Assembly: GCA_964427955.1 (NCBI GenBank)
Contig: CAYRWY010000139.1
Coordinates: 1 to 13,017, forward strand
Origin: JACRBK01 sp964427955
Lineage (GTDB): Bacteria > Chloroflexota > Anaerolineae > Aggregatilineales > Aggregatilineaceae
DNA: 13,017 bases
Direction: 5' to 3'
The position numbers and the translations under genes are program-made. Shown piece after piece: positions 1 to 6,223 of the stretch (within the stretch, counting starts at the first letter, position 1; each line of letters opens with the position of its first letter). Under the pieces are notes generated by a model, which saw only the letters and a list, made by a program, of their open reading frames with translations, was not told the origin of the DNA and did not search any database.

Positions 1-105
1 TTACCCATATCTCTTGAGGTCAACTGTCCCGGCCTCACCCCCCAACCCCCTCTCCCATCGTTCTGTATGGGAGAGGGGCCAGGGGTGAGGGCTATTTGTG
101 GGTAA
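1..105. repeat. MITE-like inverted repeat, left copy
   Basis: A long imperfect inverted repeat. The C-rich arm at 33-58 (starting CCTCACCCC and ending CTCTCCCAT) pairs with the G-rich arm at 67-90 (ATGGGAGAGG to GGGTGAGG) around a loop of about 8 nt. Short outer inverted ends, TTACCCA at 1-7 and TGGGTAA at 99-105, make it look like a small non-autonomous element. The first 55 bases recur in direct orientation at 12937-12991 with four differences, so homology extends beyond the palindrome itself. No coding capacity is credible here. Because the window starts at base 1 the true left edge is unknown. The type (interspersed palindromic element) is seen directly; mobility is inference. Confidence 0.75.
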
Positions 106-203
106 GGCATAGCCGAGGGCGGCGCGGTGGAAACGTCGTTGTAGATACCGTCTTGAAAATCAAGGGGTAGCGGAAGAAAAGGTAGGACCCCAAGATGGCG
201 TAG

Positions 204-338
204 TGCTCTTTTCCTCCCCTATTTCCCCTTTCGAGGCAGGCGGGAGAGCAGACCCGGACTGGCTCATTTCCCCCTCGCCACTGGGTGGAGAGGGGGTCAG
301 GGGGTGAGGTTGACACAGCCGCGCCCTGCTTTGAAAAA
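204..338. repeat. Degenerate G/C-tract repeat block
   Basis: This is the second part of the gene-free stretch 1-430. It holds an imperfect inverted repeat (TGCTCT at 204-209 against AGAGCA at 245-250), then CCCCCTC at 270-276 facing GGAGAGGGGG at 287-296 followed by GGGGGTGAGGTTGAC, which resembles the reverse complement of the 1-55 repeat with a piece deleted. It ends with CCGCGCCCTGCTTTGAAAAA (319-338), which recurs exactly at 6101-6120. Positions 106-203 show nothing I recognise. The reverse-strand reading frame across 92-439 is a by-product of these repeats. Confidence 0.6.
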
Positions 339-356
339 TCTGTCTGCGGATGCGGT

Positions 357-384
357 TTGCGTCGGCAGGCAGGCGTGCTATATT
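357..384 (+). promoter_or_regulatory. Candidate sigma70-type promoter for the ferredoxin gene
   Basis: TTGCGT (357-362) and TATATT (379-384) are separated by 16 nt, a reasonable -35/-10 pair. The predicted start of transcription would be near 391, giving a leader of about 40 nt before the ferredoxin ATG at 431. This follows the repeat block directly, so the gene seems to have its own promoter. It is a pattern match only. Confidence 0.4.
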
Positions 385-430
385 TATGGAGGTAAGGATG
401 AATTTTTTGCGATAATTGGAGTAGAAGATA

Positions 431-781
431 ATGACTCACATCATTACCAGCCTGTGCTTGCGTGATGGCGCGTGTGTGGAAGTATGCCCGGTGGACTGCA
501 TCGTCCCGGGGTTCCCCGAAAGCCAGTGGCCCTGGTACTTCATCGATCCCGGCACCTGCATCGACTGCGGAGCGTGCGTGCCCGAATGTCCCTTCGAGGC
601 GATCTTCCCCGAATCGGAAGTGCCGGATGCCTACGAGATGGCTGCCGACCAGGAATTGATCCCCTTTGCCACCAAGAGCCGGGCGAAACCGGGCGCGGGC
701 ACGGTGGTCGATCTGACTCCCGACATTCAGCCGAACTATGATTTCTTCGAGAAAGGCCCCGGCTACGACTCCAAGCCGTAG
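431..781 (+). CDS. Ferredoxin, two-cluster (7Fe/8Fe type)
   Basis: Small soluble electron carrier of 116 residues. Cysteines are C9-x5-C15-x3-C19-x3-C23 and C43-x2-C46-x2-C49-x3-C53, each block ending in the usual CP or CPF context. Aligned with Azotobacter-type FdI, C9, C15 and C53 match the ligands of the [3Fe-4S] cluster, and C19, C43, C46 and C49 those of the [4Fe-4S] cluster, with C23 in the place of the free cysteine. The first block lacks the middle Cys of a standard CxxCxxC motif, so 3Fe versus 4Fe occupancy of cluster one cannot be decided from sequence. The tail from about residue 60 is acidic and Pro-rich, as in other long bacterial ferredoxins. The start ATG has GGAG at 418-421, 9 nt upstream. 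The gene is monocistronic, bounded by its own terminator, so the redox partner is not identifiable from context. Confidence 0.93.
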   Translation: MTHIITSLCLRDGACVEVCPVDCIVPGFPESQWPWYFIDPGTCIDCGACVPECPFEAIFPESEVPDAYEMAADQELIPFATKSRAKPGAGTVVDLTPDIQPNYDFFEKGPGYDSKP

Positions 782-805
782 TCGAGCGACTGCCTGAACC
801 AGACA

Positions 806-834
806 AGAGGATCACCCCCGGTGGTCCTCTTTTT
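806..834 (+). terminator. Rho-independent terminator after the ferredoxin gene
   Basis: A fully paired 11-bp stem, AGAGGATCACC with GGTGGTCCTCT (one T-G pair), closes a CCC loop at 806-830 and is followed by TTTTG. It lies 25 nt after the ferredoxin stop. On the other strand, an A-run precedes the stem and only GTC follows, so it serves the plus strand best. It also sits just past the end of the converging minus-strand gene at 855. Confidence 0.88.
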
Positions 835-854
835 GTTTGCGGCAGGCCAGAGGA

Positions 855-1751
855 CTAACTGTTGAAGTGACTCAGGAGGGCGTCCGCGTGGGCGACCCCC
901 TCCGCGTTTCCGGCGGTTTCGCACAACTGCCGCGCCTGCTCGATGAGCATCCGGGCGCTGTCCGGCTCGGTCGCGCGGATCGAATCGGCGATCTCGAACA
1001 TCTGCGCCGTGTCGTCACCATACATGCCCCCATAACGCGCGATGACGTGCGCGGCGGCGCGATAGGCCCGGTTGGCGCGCGGGCGCTCGCGGATGGCCTC
1101 GAACGACGTCCCGACCAGGTGCGCCAGCAGCACCACCTGGTTGGCCTGCATCCGCGCCACCGTGATCAGGCTGTCCCGGTTGTACTGCGCCAGCCGCTCG
1201 AAATTGAAGCCCATCAGCTTGAGTCCGATCCGTTTCAGCCGTCCCAGGCCGGGCAGGGGGATGGCGGGGATCGCCTGCGCCAGCCCGACCAGGTCCATCG
1301 CCGCCAGGGCGGGCAGCCGTTCCAGGGCTTTGTCGAGCCACTGGTGGTTGGCGGCCCGGTTGCCCAGCAAATGGTGGGCATTGGCGACGGCGATGTCGAT
1401 GCGCGCTTCGTTGATGCCGTCCTCGCTCTCGGTCAAGGCGCGCACGAAGGCCGCCCGCGCCTGCCCGTAACCCGGTTCAGCCGGATCGAGCAGGGCGGGG
1501 TTGTGTTCGCGGTCGTAGCGGTAGAGCAGGCGGGTCAGGTGCAGCTTGAGCACGCTTTCGATCAGCGAGCGGTTGTCGTTGGTGCTTTCGACGTCCAGCG
1601 ACGCGCTGAAGATCTGCCGGTCCTCCGGGCGGAGTTCTCGGACGTGGGCGTTCAGCCACGTTTCGAGCGTGGACAGGGCGGCTTCCAGGTCGTGGTCGCC
1701 GCCCAGGACCGTTTCCGTCAAGGACGTGACTTGTTCGTTCAGAAGTGCCAT
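855..1751 (-). CDS. Unrecognised all-helical protein (TPR-like)
   Basis: I do not recognise this 298-residue protein. It is almost entirely predicted amphipathic helix. Helix-turn-helix pairs around residues 114-147, 192-240 and 246-296 look like degenerate TPR or related solenoid repeats. Residues 152-182 form a hydrophobic, proline-broken stretch (AIPAIPLPGLG) that is probably not a true membrane span. There is no signal peptide, so a cytoplasmic location is inferred. Its ATG lies 12 nt after the stop of the solute-binding-protein gene, and AGAGG overlapping that stop codon serves as ribosome binding site, so the two are cotranscribed and probably translationally linked. It may be a partner or regulator of that system, but the sequence gives no direct evidence of function. 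Codon use resembles the neighbours. Confidence 0.8.
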   Translation of the reverse strand: MALLNEQVTSLTETVLGGDHDLEAALSTLETWLNAHVRELRPEDRQIFSASLDVESTNDNRSLIESVLKLHLTRLLYRYDREHNPALLDPAEPGYGQARAAFVRALTESEDGINEARIDIAVANAHHLLGNRAANHQWLDKALERLPALAAMDLVGLAQAIPAIPLPGLGRLKRIGLKLMGFNFERLAQYNRDSLITVARMQANQVVLLAHLVGTSFEAIRERPRANRAYRAAAHVIARYGGMYGDDTAQMFEIADSIRATEPDSARMLIEQARQLCETAGNAEGVAHADALLSHFNS

Positions 1752-1763
1752 AGAATTGAGCCT

Positions 1764-3326
1764 CTACTGGCGAACCAACTGATCGTAGTGCAAGAAATAA
1801 TTCGGCTCCACGAGTATACCGCCGATGTCGTCCCATGCCACGACCTCGGCGTGATCCTGCCAAAGCGGGACCAGCGCGTAATCGTCCAGAATCCGCTGGG
1901 CCAGCAGGTGATACACGGTTCCAGCGGGATCGTCCAGCCGGGCGGCCTGGTCGAGCAGATCGTCCAGTTCGGGCCGGGCATAGCGGCTGTTGGTCGGCAT
2001 GGCCTGGGACGAGTCGAACAGCGGGTACAGGTATGCATACGGGTGCGGGACCAGCGGCGTCCAGGCGAAGACCGCCACGTTGGCGTCGCCTTCGGCCAGG
2101 ATGCTGACCGCGGTGTTACGCTCGATTTCGGTGAACAGCCCGGCGTTGACGAATTTCGACGGCGTGAAGCTGCTGCGCACCATCTGCGTCACGGCGGCGG
2201 TGTAGGGATCGCCGTAGACCGGCTGGGGGAACTCGACCGTGAGTTCCAGCCGCCGCCCGGTGCGATCCTTGTATCCGGCGGTGCTCAACACGTCTTCCGC
2301 CGCTGGGACGTCCGGGACGTCCGGCCACAGCGCGTCATACGCTTCGCCGAACTGCTCCGGGATCAGGCTGGTCAGCGGGGTCAGGTGGCCGTGAAAAACC
2401 CGGTCGATAGCGGTCTGCCGGTCGATCAACAGCGTGATGGCCTGCCGCACCAGCGGATCGTCAGTCGGCTCGCGCGACTGGCCCATATACAGGTAAAACA
2501 CGCGCGTGGTCGGCGTCTCGACCACGTTCAGGTGGCTGTCCTCCTGGAGCGCCAGCAGATGATCCAGCAGCAGGGTGCGCCACGCCAGGTCGATCTGGTG
2601 ATCGCGCAGAGCGTCGCGCAAATCCTGCGACCGGGCGAAGTTCTTGAGGATGATCGTCGCGGTCGCGGGCTGCGGGCCGAGGGTGTAGGCCGGGTTGGCC
2701 TGGAGCACGATCTGCTGCCGCACGTCGAAGCGTTCCAGCGTGTACGGCCCATTGCCGATCACGCCCTGTTCGGCGAACGACTGCGCGCGATCCTGGGCCA
2801 CCAGCGTGGGATGTTCCGGGAAGTAGGGGGGTAGGGCGACCAGTTCCAGGAAGTAGGGTACCGGCTGGATCAGGTGGAAGACCAGTTTGCCGTCGTCGCT
2901 GGTTTCGACACTCGCGATATACGGTTCGACCGCCTGGAGCGCGTCGCGCTTCAAGGCCAGCACGCGCTGGATCGAGTCCACGAAGGTCTGCGCCGTGATG
3001 GGCGTGCCGTCCGAAAAGGCCGCGTCCGGGCGCAGCGTGAAGGTGTAGGTCAGCCGGTCGTCGCTGACAGTGTAATCGGTCGCCAGCGCGAGTTCGTAAT
3101 TCAGCGTGCCCGGCACCTGCCGCGTCAGCCCGACGTACAGATGGCTGAGCACTTCCCAGGCGTTGAAATCGTACGCTTCCGCCGGATCGAGGGTGCCCGG
3201 CAGGTCGATCACGCCGATCGTGATCGTGTCTTGAGCGCGGACCGCCGGAGTCCGGGCCGCCAGCAGGCAGGACGCCGCCCACACCAGGGCCAGGGTCAGC
3301 GAGATCGTTCGACGAGCAGCGCGCAT
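1764..3326 (-). CDS. ABC transporter solute-binding protein, family 5 (peptide/nickel/sugar type)
   Basis: 520-residue secreted ligand-binding protein of the SBP_bac_5 (DppA/OppA-like) family. Residues 1-31 are a signal peptide: Arg-rich start, hydrophobic core, likely SPase I cleavage at AVRA|QD. A weak lipobox-like AASC at 17-20 leaves a lipoprotein possible. Soon after comes the family N-terminal region (GTLDPAEAYD) and the hallmark segment around 90-120 (YTVSDDRLTYTFTLRPDAAFSDGTP), then the long two-lobe fold with ILKNF and LIDRQTAIDRVF segments. The start at 3326 is preferred over one 17 codons upstream because GGAGGTGGAG lies directly before it and the protein then opens with a proper signal peptide. 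No permease or ATPase gene is in the window, so it is an orphan; only the helical gene at 855-1751 follows. The ligand cannot be told from sequence. Confidence 0.92.
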   Translation of the reverse strand: MRAARRTISLTLALVWAASCLLAARTPAVRAQDTITIGVIDLPGTLDPAEAYDFNAWEVLSHLYVGLTRQVPGTLNYELALATDYTVSDDRLTYTFTLRPDAAFSDGTPITAQTFVDSIQRVLALKRDALQAVEPYIASVETSDDGKLVFHLIQPVPYFLELVALPPYFPEHPTLVAQDRAQSFAEQGVIGNGPYTLERFDVRQQIVLQANPAYTLGPQPATATIILKNFARSQDLRDALRDHQIDLAWRTLLLDHLLALQEDSHLNVVETPTTRVFYLYMGQSREPTDDPLVRQAITLLIDRQTAIDRVFHGHLTPLTSLIPEQFGEAYDALWPDVPDVPAAEDVLSTAGYKDRTGRRLELTVEFPQPVYGDPYTAAVTQMVRSSFTPSKFVNAGLFTEIERNTAVSILAEGDANVAVFAWTPLVPHPYAYLYPLFDSSQAMPTNSRYARPELDDLLDQAARLDDPAGTVYHLLAQRILDDYALVPLWQDHAEVVAWDDIGGILVEPNYFLHYDQLVRQ

Positions 3327-3366
3327 GGTGAACTCCACCTCCAGAGTGCGGAAAGAACCGTTGACG

Positions 3367-3395
3367 ATTATAAGCATCTGCGCGGATTGTGACTA
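3367..3395 (-). promoter_or_regulatory. Candidate promoter of the solute-binding-protein operon
   Basis: On the minus strand TAGTCA (3390-3395) and a perfect TATAAT (3367-3372) are spaced by 17 nt, about 40 nt upstream of the chosen ATG at 3326. Transcription would start near 3360 and leave room for the strong GGAGGTGGAG ribosome site, supporting the later start codon. Confidence 0.55.
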
Positions 3396-3409
3396 TGGCC
3401 TGAATCACA

Positions 3410-3431
3410 ACAGGGGCGCTGCCGCCCCTGT
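3410..3431 (-). terminator. Putative terminator after the flotillin gene
   Basis: A perfect 9-bp stem (ACAGGGGCG with CGCCCCTGT) around a 4-nt loop lies 24 nt beyond the flotillin stop and just upstream of the solute-binding-protein promoter. On the minus strand it is followed by TTGTGATT, a poor T-run, so termination efficiency is uncertain, but position and stem quality fit a transcript end. Confidence 0.55.
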
Positions 3432-3454
3432 GTGGTCGTGAGTTTCAAGCGTGC

Positions 3455-4822
3455 TTATTCTTTCTTCTTCGGCTCGGCGACGCCCGGAAGCTGGCTGATC
3501 GCCTTGGCGAGATCCAGCCCGGTCAGCGCCTCGACAGTGGCCGGAACCTGCGCCATGATGGTCGTGATGTCGCCGGTGATCTTGGAGACGCCCGCGTTGC
3601 CGCCGTCGCCCCCGCCGATCACGACGATGCGGTCGGTCTGGGCCAGCGGTTGCGCCACGGCTTCGGCCAGCTTGGGCAGTCCTTCGATGACCTGCTGGAT
3701 GATCGCGGCCTGCGTGTACTGCTTCCAGGCGGCGGCTTTCTTTTCCATCGCTTCGGCTTCGGCCAACCCTTTTTGGCGGATGACTTCGGCTTCGGCCAGA
3801 CCGCGCGCCTGGATGGCGGCAGCTTCGGCTTCACCTTTAGCGCGGATCGCGGCGGCCTCACCGTTCGCGCGCGTTTCGGTCTCGAACTTGGCGGCGTTGG
3901 CGATGGTCTGGATGCGGAACTGCTCGGCTTCGGCGGGCTTGCGGACGGTGGCTTCGAGTTCCTTCTCCTTACGGAGCGCTTCCTGCTGCTGGACCTCAAT
4001 GTCCTTCTGCTTCTGGATGACTTCGATCTGGACTTCTTCACCGCGGATGGTCTGCCCGGTGATCTTCTCTTGCAGCGTCCCGGCCAGGTTGGCTTCGGTC
4101 TGCTTGCGGGCGACTTCGCTGTTGTAGGCCGCTTGCTGGAGCTGGTAGTCACGCCGCGCTTCGGCTTCGCGGGTGGCGGCGTCCTGCTCGGCGATGGTGG
4201 CATCGCGCTTCACTTCGGCGATACGCGGGCGGCCCAACGCTTCCAGGTAACCCTCTTTGTCGCGCACATCCTTGATCACGAACGTGTCGATGCCGAGACC
4301 CATGTTTTTGAGGTCCCCGGCGGAGACTTCCTGCACGCTTTGGGCGAACTTGTCACGCTCGCGGTAGATTTCTTCGACGGTCAGCGTGCCGATGATGCCG
4401 CGCAGGTGACCGGCCAGCGTCTCGTGCGCCACATTGATGATCTCCGCGCGCGTCTTCGACAGGAAACGCTCGGCAGCGGTGCGGATCGAGACGTCGTCGC
4501 TGGCGATCTTGATCTGCGCCACGCCTTCCAGCGTGATCGCGACACCTTGCTTGGTGTAGACGTTTTCGGTCGTGACCTCGATGGTCATGATTTCCAGCGA
4601 GAGCTTATCCACGCGCTCCAGGATCGGCCAGACGAACGAGCGGCCACCTTTGACCAGGCGGTAGGGTTCTTCTTCCCCGGTTTCGGCGCTGCGCGTCTTG
4701 CGCCCGGAAATGACTAACACCTCGTTGGGACCGACCTTCTGCACGCGGCTGGCGTAGATGGCGATCAGGGCAAAACCGATGAAGAACAGGAGCAAAATGA
4801 CCAGAGCAGCTACAGCGGGCAT
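3455..4822 (-). CDS. floT: Flotillin-family SPFH protein
   Basis: 455-residue membrane-associated scaffold of the flotillin/reggie family (FloT/YuaG-like), which oligomerises in functional membrane microdomains. Residues 3-24 are a membrane-inserted hydrophobic N-terminus. About 27-190 is the SPFH/band-7 domain (GPNEVLVISG, FVWPILERVDKLSLE, GVAITLEGVAQIKI, GHLRGIIGTLTVEEIYRER, LGIDTFVIKDV). About 195-365 is a charged coiled coil with the family's EA-rich repeats: Gly-initiated units at 321, 330, 341 and 352 carry xAEAxxI-type cores. A conserved C-terminal part (QVIEGLPKLAEAVAQPL, then IVVIGGG) and a lysine-rich tail KKKE follow. Length matches bacterial flotillins. AAAGGA lies 9 nt upstream of the ATG. 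The NfeD-like gene directly upstream on the same strand is the usual partner, as in the Bacillus yuaF-floT pair, which strongly supports the call. Confidence 0.95.
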   Translation of the reverse strand: MPAVAALVILLLFFIGFALIAIYASRVQKVGPNEVLVISGRKTRSAETGEEEPYRLVKGGRSFVWPILERVDKLSLEIMTIEVTTENVYTKQGVAITLEGVAQIKIASDDVSIRTAAERFLSKTRAEIINVAHETLAGHLRGIIGTLTVEEIYRERDKFAQSVQEVSAGDLKNMGLGIDTFVIKDVRDKEGYLEALGRPRIAEVKRDATIAEQDAATREAEARRDYQLQQAAYNSEVARKQTEANLAGTLQEKITGQTIRGEEVQIEVIQKQKDIEVQQQEALRKEKELEATVRKPAEAEQFRIQTIANAAKFETETRANGEAAAIRAKGEAEAAAIQARGLAEAEVIRQKGLAEAEAMEKKAAAWKQYTQAAIIQQVIEGLPKLAEAVAQPLAQTDRIVVIGGGDGGNAGVSKITGDITTIMAQVPATVEALTGLDLAKAISQLPGVAEPKKKE

Positions 4823-4891
4823 ACGCCAAAATCCTTTCTATTTGGTAATTAACGGTTGAATGTTCACCGGAGAAAACTCGTTCAGAGTCAT

Positions 4892-5037
4892 CAGTGTTCA
4901 GTTGTCAGTAGACAGTCGTCAGTCCTCAGATTCGGTCGGCGGTTTGGTCCGTAGGGGCTAGATCACCGCATTATATTGTCAAACTGCCTTGCCTCGTTCC
5001 TGACCGCTGCCTACTGTGAACTGACCACTGTTCACTG
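4892..5037. repeat. Inverted CAGT-unit repeat between nfeD and flotillin genes
   Basis: The arms 4892-4922 and 5007-5037 are inverted copies matching at about 24 of 31 positions, separated by 84 nt. Each arm is itself a run of short CAGT-containing units (for example CAGTG, TCAGT, ACAGT). The right arm stops one base short of the nfeD stop codon (5039-5041). An ATTATA at 4970-4975 in the loop gives a minus-strand TATAAT, but no acceptable -35 sits upstream of it. The element occupies most of the 216-nt gap between the genes and could form a large hairpin in the shared transcript. Confidence 0.55.
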
Positions 5038-5038
5038 T

Positions 5039-5677
5039 CTACTCAATCGGACTGACATACGCCATCCCGCCGACGATGCGCTCGATGCGCACCGCCGTCC
5101 CGCGCTCGACCAGGCTTTGCTCGTCCGTCGCCCGCGCTGAGTAAGTGACGCGGCTCCCTTTGGCGACGAAGGCGATCTGGCCCACGCCGTTAGCCGGGAT
5201 CGGCGTGATGATCTCCGCCACCATCCCGATCAGCCGGGTTTGCTTAATCTCGCTGCTAATCGTTGGTGACAGAATATACAGGAAGAAAAGTTGTGCCGCA
5301 ATTCCGACGATCAGCCCACCGCCCAGGGCGGCGAGCAGGCTGGGGATCGGCCCGGCATCGAACAGGGTGACGGAGATCAGGCCCAGCCCGCCGAAGGCCG
5401 AGATGAAGCTGGCAATCGCCAGGGTGCTGACGGTCGTGGCCTCGTGGGCATTGTGAGCGTCCGCGCCATGCAGCCCGTTCAAGTCGTGCGCGCCCCCGGC
5501 CAGGTCGTGATCCAGGTGCAGATCGAAATGGAGCGTGCCCAGCAGATCGCCCATCTCGTGGAAGAACAGCAGGAACGCCGAGAACATCGCCCCGATCATC
5601 AGGGCGATCCCATACAGGAGATTGAGGGGATGACCCTCGAACAGGTCGTTGATGACGCTTGCTGTGAAGGTAAACAT
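5039..5677 (-). CDS. NfeD-like membrane protein (flotillin partner)
   Basis: 212-residue integral membrane protein of the NfeD/YuaF type. A first span lies at about 19-41, then a loop, two closely packed spans at about 83-107 and 112-136, and a soluble C-terminal OB-fold domain at about 145-212 (LIGMVAEIITPIPANGVGQI ... GTAVRIERIVGGMAYVSP), the part that in this family faces the flotillin. The gene has a GGTGGGG-type ribosome site before its ATG and lies 216 nt upstream of the flotillin gene on the same strand. Together they are the standard NfeD-flotillin pair of membrane organisation and stress adaptation. Unusual: the loop at 49-79 is packed with His and Asp (seven His, five Asp in about 30 residues), suggesting metal binding, which is inference. 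It is the short NfeD form with no ClpP-like protease domain. Confidence 0.88.
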   Translation of the reverse strand: MFTFTASVINDLFEGHPLNLLYGIALMIGAMFSAFLLFFHEMGDLLGTLHFDLHLDHDLAGGAHDLNGLHGADAHNAHEATTVSTLAIASFISAFGGLGLISVTLFDAGPIPSLLAALGGGLIVGIAAQLFFLYILSPTISSEIKQTRLIGMVAEIITPIPANGVGQIAFVAKGSRVTYSARATDEQSLVERGTAVRIERIVGGMAYVSPIE

Positions 5678-5743
5678 GCTACCCCACCTTTCCTTATCAC
5701 CCGATATAATGTGCGGCTCTCAGCGATCTTACCTCTACTATGA

Positions 5744-5772
5744 ATTATAGAACGGTCTGGAACCGGGATCAA
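5744..5772 (-). promoter_or_regulatory. Candidate promoter of the nfeD-flotillin unit
   Basis: Minus-strand TTGATC (5767-5772) and perfect TATAAT (5744-5749) with a 17-nt spacer. Transcription would begin near 5737, giving a leader of about 60 nt to the ATG at 5677. It lies back to back with the plus-strand promoter at 5813-5840. Confidence 0.55.
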
Positions 5773-5780
5773 TCACGTTA

Positions 5781-5824
5781 GCTGACAGGCGGCTGACATT
5801 TGGACGGCAAAGCTGACAGGCGGG
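5781..5824 (+). promoter_or_regulatory. Three phased GCTGACA direct repeats (operator-like)
   Basis: GCTGACA occurs at 5781, 5792 and 5812. The outer two copies extend to GCTGACAGGCGG (12 identical bases). Start-to-start distances are 11 and 20, close to one and two helical turns, so all three face the same side of the helix. The third copy contains the -35 element of the 59-aa gene promoter, and the first lies just beyond the -35 of the nfeD promoter. This is the typical layout of a direct-repeat regulator site between divergent genes. The binding protein is unknown. Confidence 0.45.
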
Positions 5825-5840
5825 CAAACTCTGCTATAAT
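5813..5840 (+). promoter_or_regulatory. Extended -10 promoter of the small membrane protein gene
   Basis: CTGACA (5813-5818), 16-nt spacer, perfect TATAAT (5835-5840) preceded by TGC, that is, an extended -10. The predicted start near 5847 leaves only about 13 nt before the ATG at 5860, so the AGGAG ribosome site (5849-5853) would lie at the very 5' end of the mRNA. Confidence 0.65.
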
Positions 5841-5859
5841 TCACCGGCAGGAGAATGGT

Positions 5860-6039
5860 ATGGTGCGTCGAAACAAACATGCGGGACGGGTGCTGCTGCT
5901 GATCGTGGTGGCGCTGGTCGTGACGGTGATCGTGTTGGGTGGGTCGTTCAAGCTGCTGCCCCCCCCGCCCGGCGCGCCTACGCCCACCGCGCCCTACGTC
6001 CTGGATCGTCCCGAAGGGCTGCCCCACGTGGCGCAGTAG
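5860..6039 (+). CDS. Small single-span membrane protein (59 aa)
   Basis: I do not recognise this protein. It has a basic N-terminus (MVRRNKHAGR), one strong hydrophobic helix at 11-28 and a Pro-rich outer tail (LLPPPPGAPTPTAP followed by YVLDRPEGLPHVAQ). Positive-inside charge predicts N-in, C-out orientation. The ATG at 5860 is chosen over an in-frame upstream ATG at 5800 because AGGAG ends 6 nt before it and a strong promoter lies between the two. The gene heads a plus-strand group whose other members are also membrane proteins (A24 peptidase, duplicated-domain protein), but a repeat element separates it from them, so membership of one operon is uncertain. Confidence 0.7.
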   Translation: MVRRNKHAGRVLLLIVVALVVTVIVLGGSFKLLPPPPGAPTPTAPYVLDRPEGLPHVAQ

Positions 6040-6066
6040 CAGAGCGCGCTGGGAAAAATCGGGGAA

Positions 6067-6197
6067 TGAGAGACGACCTGGAGCTTATTTCCCCTCTCCA
6101 CCGCGCCCTGCTTTGAAAAAAACGAAAATTGTCTCTCAAAAATCCCGGTTCTCAATGCCTGTCCGCCGCTGAACCGTTGAGGGGCCAGGGGTGAGGG
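6067..6197. repeat. Degenerate repeat element between the 59-aa and peptidase genes
   Basis: TGAGAGAC (6067-6074) and GTCTCTCA (6131-6138) form a perfect 8-bp inverted repeat. Inside are TTTCCCCTCTCC and CCGCGCCCTGCTTTGAAAAA (6101-6120), the latter an exact copy of 319-338. The segment ends with GAGGGGCCAGGGGTGAGGGC (6179-6198), which matches the right arm of the 1-105 element at 73-92. It therefore looks like a rearranged member of the same repeat family, and it abuts the ribosome site of the peptidase gene. Confidence 0.6.
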
Positions 6198-6223
6198 CGA
6201 AGCATGTCCAAAGGAACTTGTCT

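Noticed and set aside
1..340. CRISPR-like or tandem repeat array
   Set aside because: The repeats are inverted palindromic units with irregular spacing and no regular spacers; no cas genes are present.
398..415. Five-codon leader-like ORF (MNFLR) with a strong GGAGG upstream of the ferredoxin gene
   Set aside because: The candidate -10 ends at 384, so the mRNA would begin at about 391, within or just after this GGAGG. It probably would not be translated from that site, and no attenuator structure follows it before 431.
92..439. 115-codon minus-strand open frame over the left repeat region
   Set aside because: It runs through repeat DNA and into the start of the ferredoxin gene, with composition matching C/G tracts and no ribosome site.
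837..2834. 665-codon plus-strand open frame
   Set aside because: It is antisense to the solute-binding protein and helical protein genes. Its Arg/Gln/Val-rich product has no recognisable domain, no proper start region, and starts inside the terminator area; GC-rich codon bias explains the lack of stops.
3650..4717. 355-codon plus-strand open frame full of Phe, Leu, Gly and Asp
   Set aside because: Mirror image of the charged coiled coil of the flotillin gene on the other strand; low-complexity composition is a direct result of the antisense reading.
4970..4982. Minus-strand TTGACA directly followed by TATAAT upstream of the flotillin gene
   Set aside because: The two boxes are only 1 nt apart, so they cannot serve as -35 and -10 of one promoter; no suitable -35 lies 16-18 nt from the TATAAT.
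6191..6223. Earlier GTG start for the A24 peptidase
   Set aside because: The extra 11 residues are encoded by the end of the repeat element, there is no ribosome site before GTG 6191, and AAGGAA is well placed for ATG 6224.
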